From Streptomyces sp. NBC_00820 (GTDB lineage: Bacteria > Actinomycetota > Actinomycetes > Streptomycetales > Streptomycetaceae): DNA of 64,000 nucleotides. The stretch covers positions 7,924,001 to 7,988,000 of the forward strand of contig NZ_CP108882.1 in assembly GCF_036347055.1 (NCBI RefSeq). The letters are read 5' to 3'. Of the stretch, positions 63,482 through 64,000 are shown in pieces; positions within the stretch are counted from its first letter, which is position 1, and the number at the start of each line of letters is the position of its first letter. The notes beneath the pieces are model-generated. The model saw only the letters and a list, made by a program, of their open reading frames with translations, was not told the origin of the DNA and searched no databases. The position numbers and the translations under genes are program-made.

Positions 63482-63544
63482 CGAGGCTCCTGTGTTGATG
63501 AGTTGAGACGTCGAACACCTCTCTCAGCGGCACGGGAGCCTCGT
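63481..63544 (-). repeat. Stem-loop overlapping the IS transposase start codon
   Basis: ACGAGGCTCCTGTG (63481-63494) and CACGGGAGCCTCGT (63531-63544) pair over 14 bp with one mismatch. The arm includes the TTG start, so transcripts entering from outside would fold and hide it. Confidence 0.6.
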
Positions 63545-63594
63545 GCGTTGCGGACCCAAGCCCGTCACCCGATCAGTGGCCACTCTGAAAGCGC

Positions 63595-64000
63595 TCACTT
63601 CTTCGGGTTGATGTCACCAACGCCGGGGGTGTGGCGGGAGGGCTGGAGGCGGGGGAGGAGGTTGTCGACCAAGTGGACACGGCGGGGTGTGCTGGTGCGG
63701 CCGGTCAACGGTGGACTTTGCCCGTCTCCGGTTCAAGGCCGCCACTGGGCGGTGCTGTGTCTCAGGAGGCGTGGATGGCGAGGGACTTCGTCATGGCCCG
63801 GTTCGCTCGGTGGTCGAGTCCGGGAATGTAGGACGAGTACGGCTCCTGCATGATCTGTGAACTGTTCGGCCCACCTACAGGCAGCCCCCGGCTACACCGC
63901 TTGCCTGCCCGGACCCGCAGCCTGGGCACGTCCTCGGAGACCGTCGGGTTCAGCGGGGCCCACCACCTGTCGAAAGGGTGGGTGCTCAAGGACGGAGGCC
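63595..64000. other. Unassigned right end of the window
   Basis: The last 405 nt hold open frames on both strands, for example a 75-residue minus-strand frame from 63989, but none shows a motif or consistent ribosome site. Probably a gene remnant or the start of a feature beyond the window. Confidence 0.4.

Larger units (their letters stand above)
62726..63594 (-). mobile_element. Complete IS5-type insertion sequence
   Basis: The ends GCATTTTCAG (62726) and CTGAAAGCGC (ending 63594) are imperfect inverted repeats, 8 of 10 matched. They enclose an intact transposase and a start-codon stem-loop. The element, about 869 bp, is inserted in another IS fragment. Confidence 0.7.

Noticed and set aside
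63762..63989. 75-residue minus-strand frame at the right edge as a gene
   Set aside because: No recognisable motif, no good ribosome site and an overlapping plus-strand frame of equal quality; left as unassigned.
1..64000. tRNA, rRNA or replication-origin sequences
   Set aside because: Reading both strands I found no cloverleaf with a convincing T-arm, no rRNA-like stretch and no DnaA-box cluster; small RNAs cannot be excluded by eye.

Overview
The window is high-GC DNA with Streptomyces-type genes throughout: GTG/TTG starts, a BldC/MerR-like gene followed by a cold-shock gene, DUF4232 and HdeD-type proteins, an RHS polymorphic toxin and many IS5, IS701 and IS110 relics. It reads as an accessory, probably arm-located, segment of an actinomycete chromosome (Streptomyces or a close relative). 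The attribution comes from gene families and composition, not from a database match. I saw no rRNA, tRNA or replication origin.

1-15.8 kb is well preserved. An SDR oxidoreductase and a TetR regulator diverge across a clean dyad. A decayed 1.2-kb stretch with short repeats follows. Next comes a coherent fructan/levan utilisation locus: fructokinase, divergent LacI repressor with a palindromic operator, family-5 lipoprotein binding protein, two Dpp/Opp-type permeases, two ATPases, a cytoplasmic-type GH32 and a large Tat-exported GH32 with lectin-like modules. The secreted enzyme would cut fructan outside, the ABC transporter would import oligomers, the intracellular GH32 would release fructose and the PfkB kinase would phosphorylate it.

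15.8-32.7 kb is mixed. It holds a multiply frameshifted TniQ-like gene, an HdeD membrane protein, a BldC/MerR-like gene behind a 700-nt leader packed with GCAGT repeats, a cold-shock protein, IS5 elements, an MFS/ArsR divergent pair, an EamA exporter with a LysR regulator, and the wreck of an NRPS cluster (carrier, condensation and adenylation pieces fused to half an MFS pump). An intact MFS pump and a CGNR-type regulator share paired operator half-sites.

32.7-46 kb is a polymorphic-toxin neighbourhood. One RHS gene carries an N-terminal transport-type domain, YD repeats and a C-terminal deaminase-like toxin. It is interrupted by a roughly 0.9-kb insertion carrying a DUF6193 gene, and by a nonsense codon. 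A beta-propeller-like protein directly downstream is the best immunity candidate. Broken hypothetical genes, a SUKH-like tail and transposase fragments surround it, with an intact esterase, HAD phosphatase and methyltransferase. A lone type I-E-like CRISPR repeat lies at about 45.3 kb.

46-64 kb starts with an IS701 element with exact ends and a CTAG target duplication. It continues with a GNAT enzyme, a frameshifted IS5, a DUF4246 oxygenase-like gene, a DUF4232 lipoprotein and a compact biosynthetic operon (AMP ligase, acyl carrier protein, divergent anthranilate phosphoribosyltransferase homologue). The last part is a redox module (three F420H2:NADP-oxidoreductase-like proteins, an epimerase, a LysR regulator). 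Most of it is flanked by inverted fragments of one IS, like a relic composite transposon, and is followed by an apparently intact IS5-type element.
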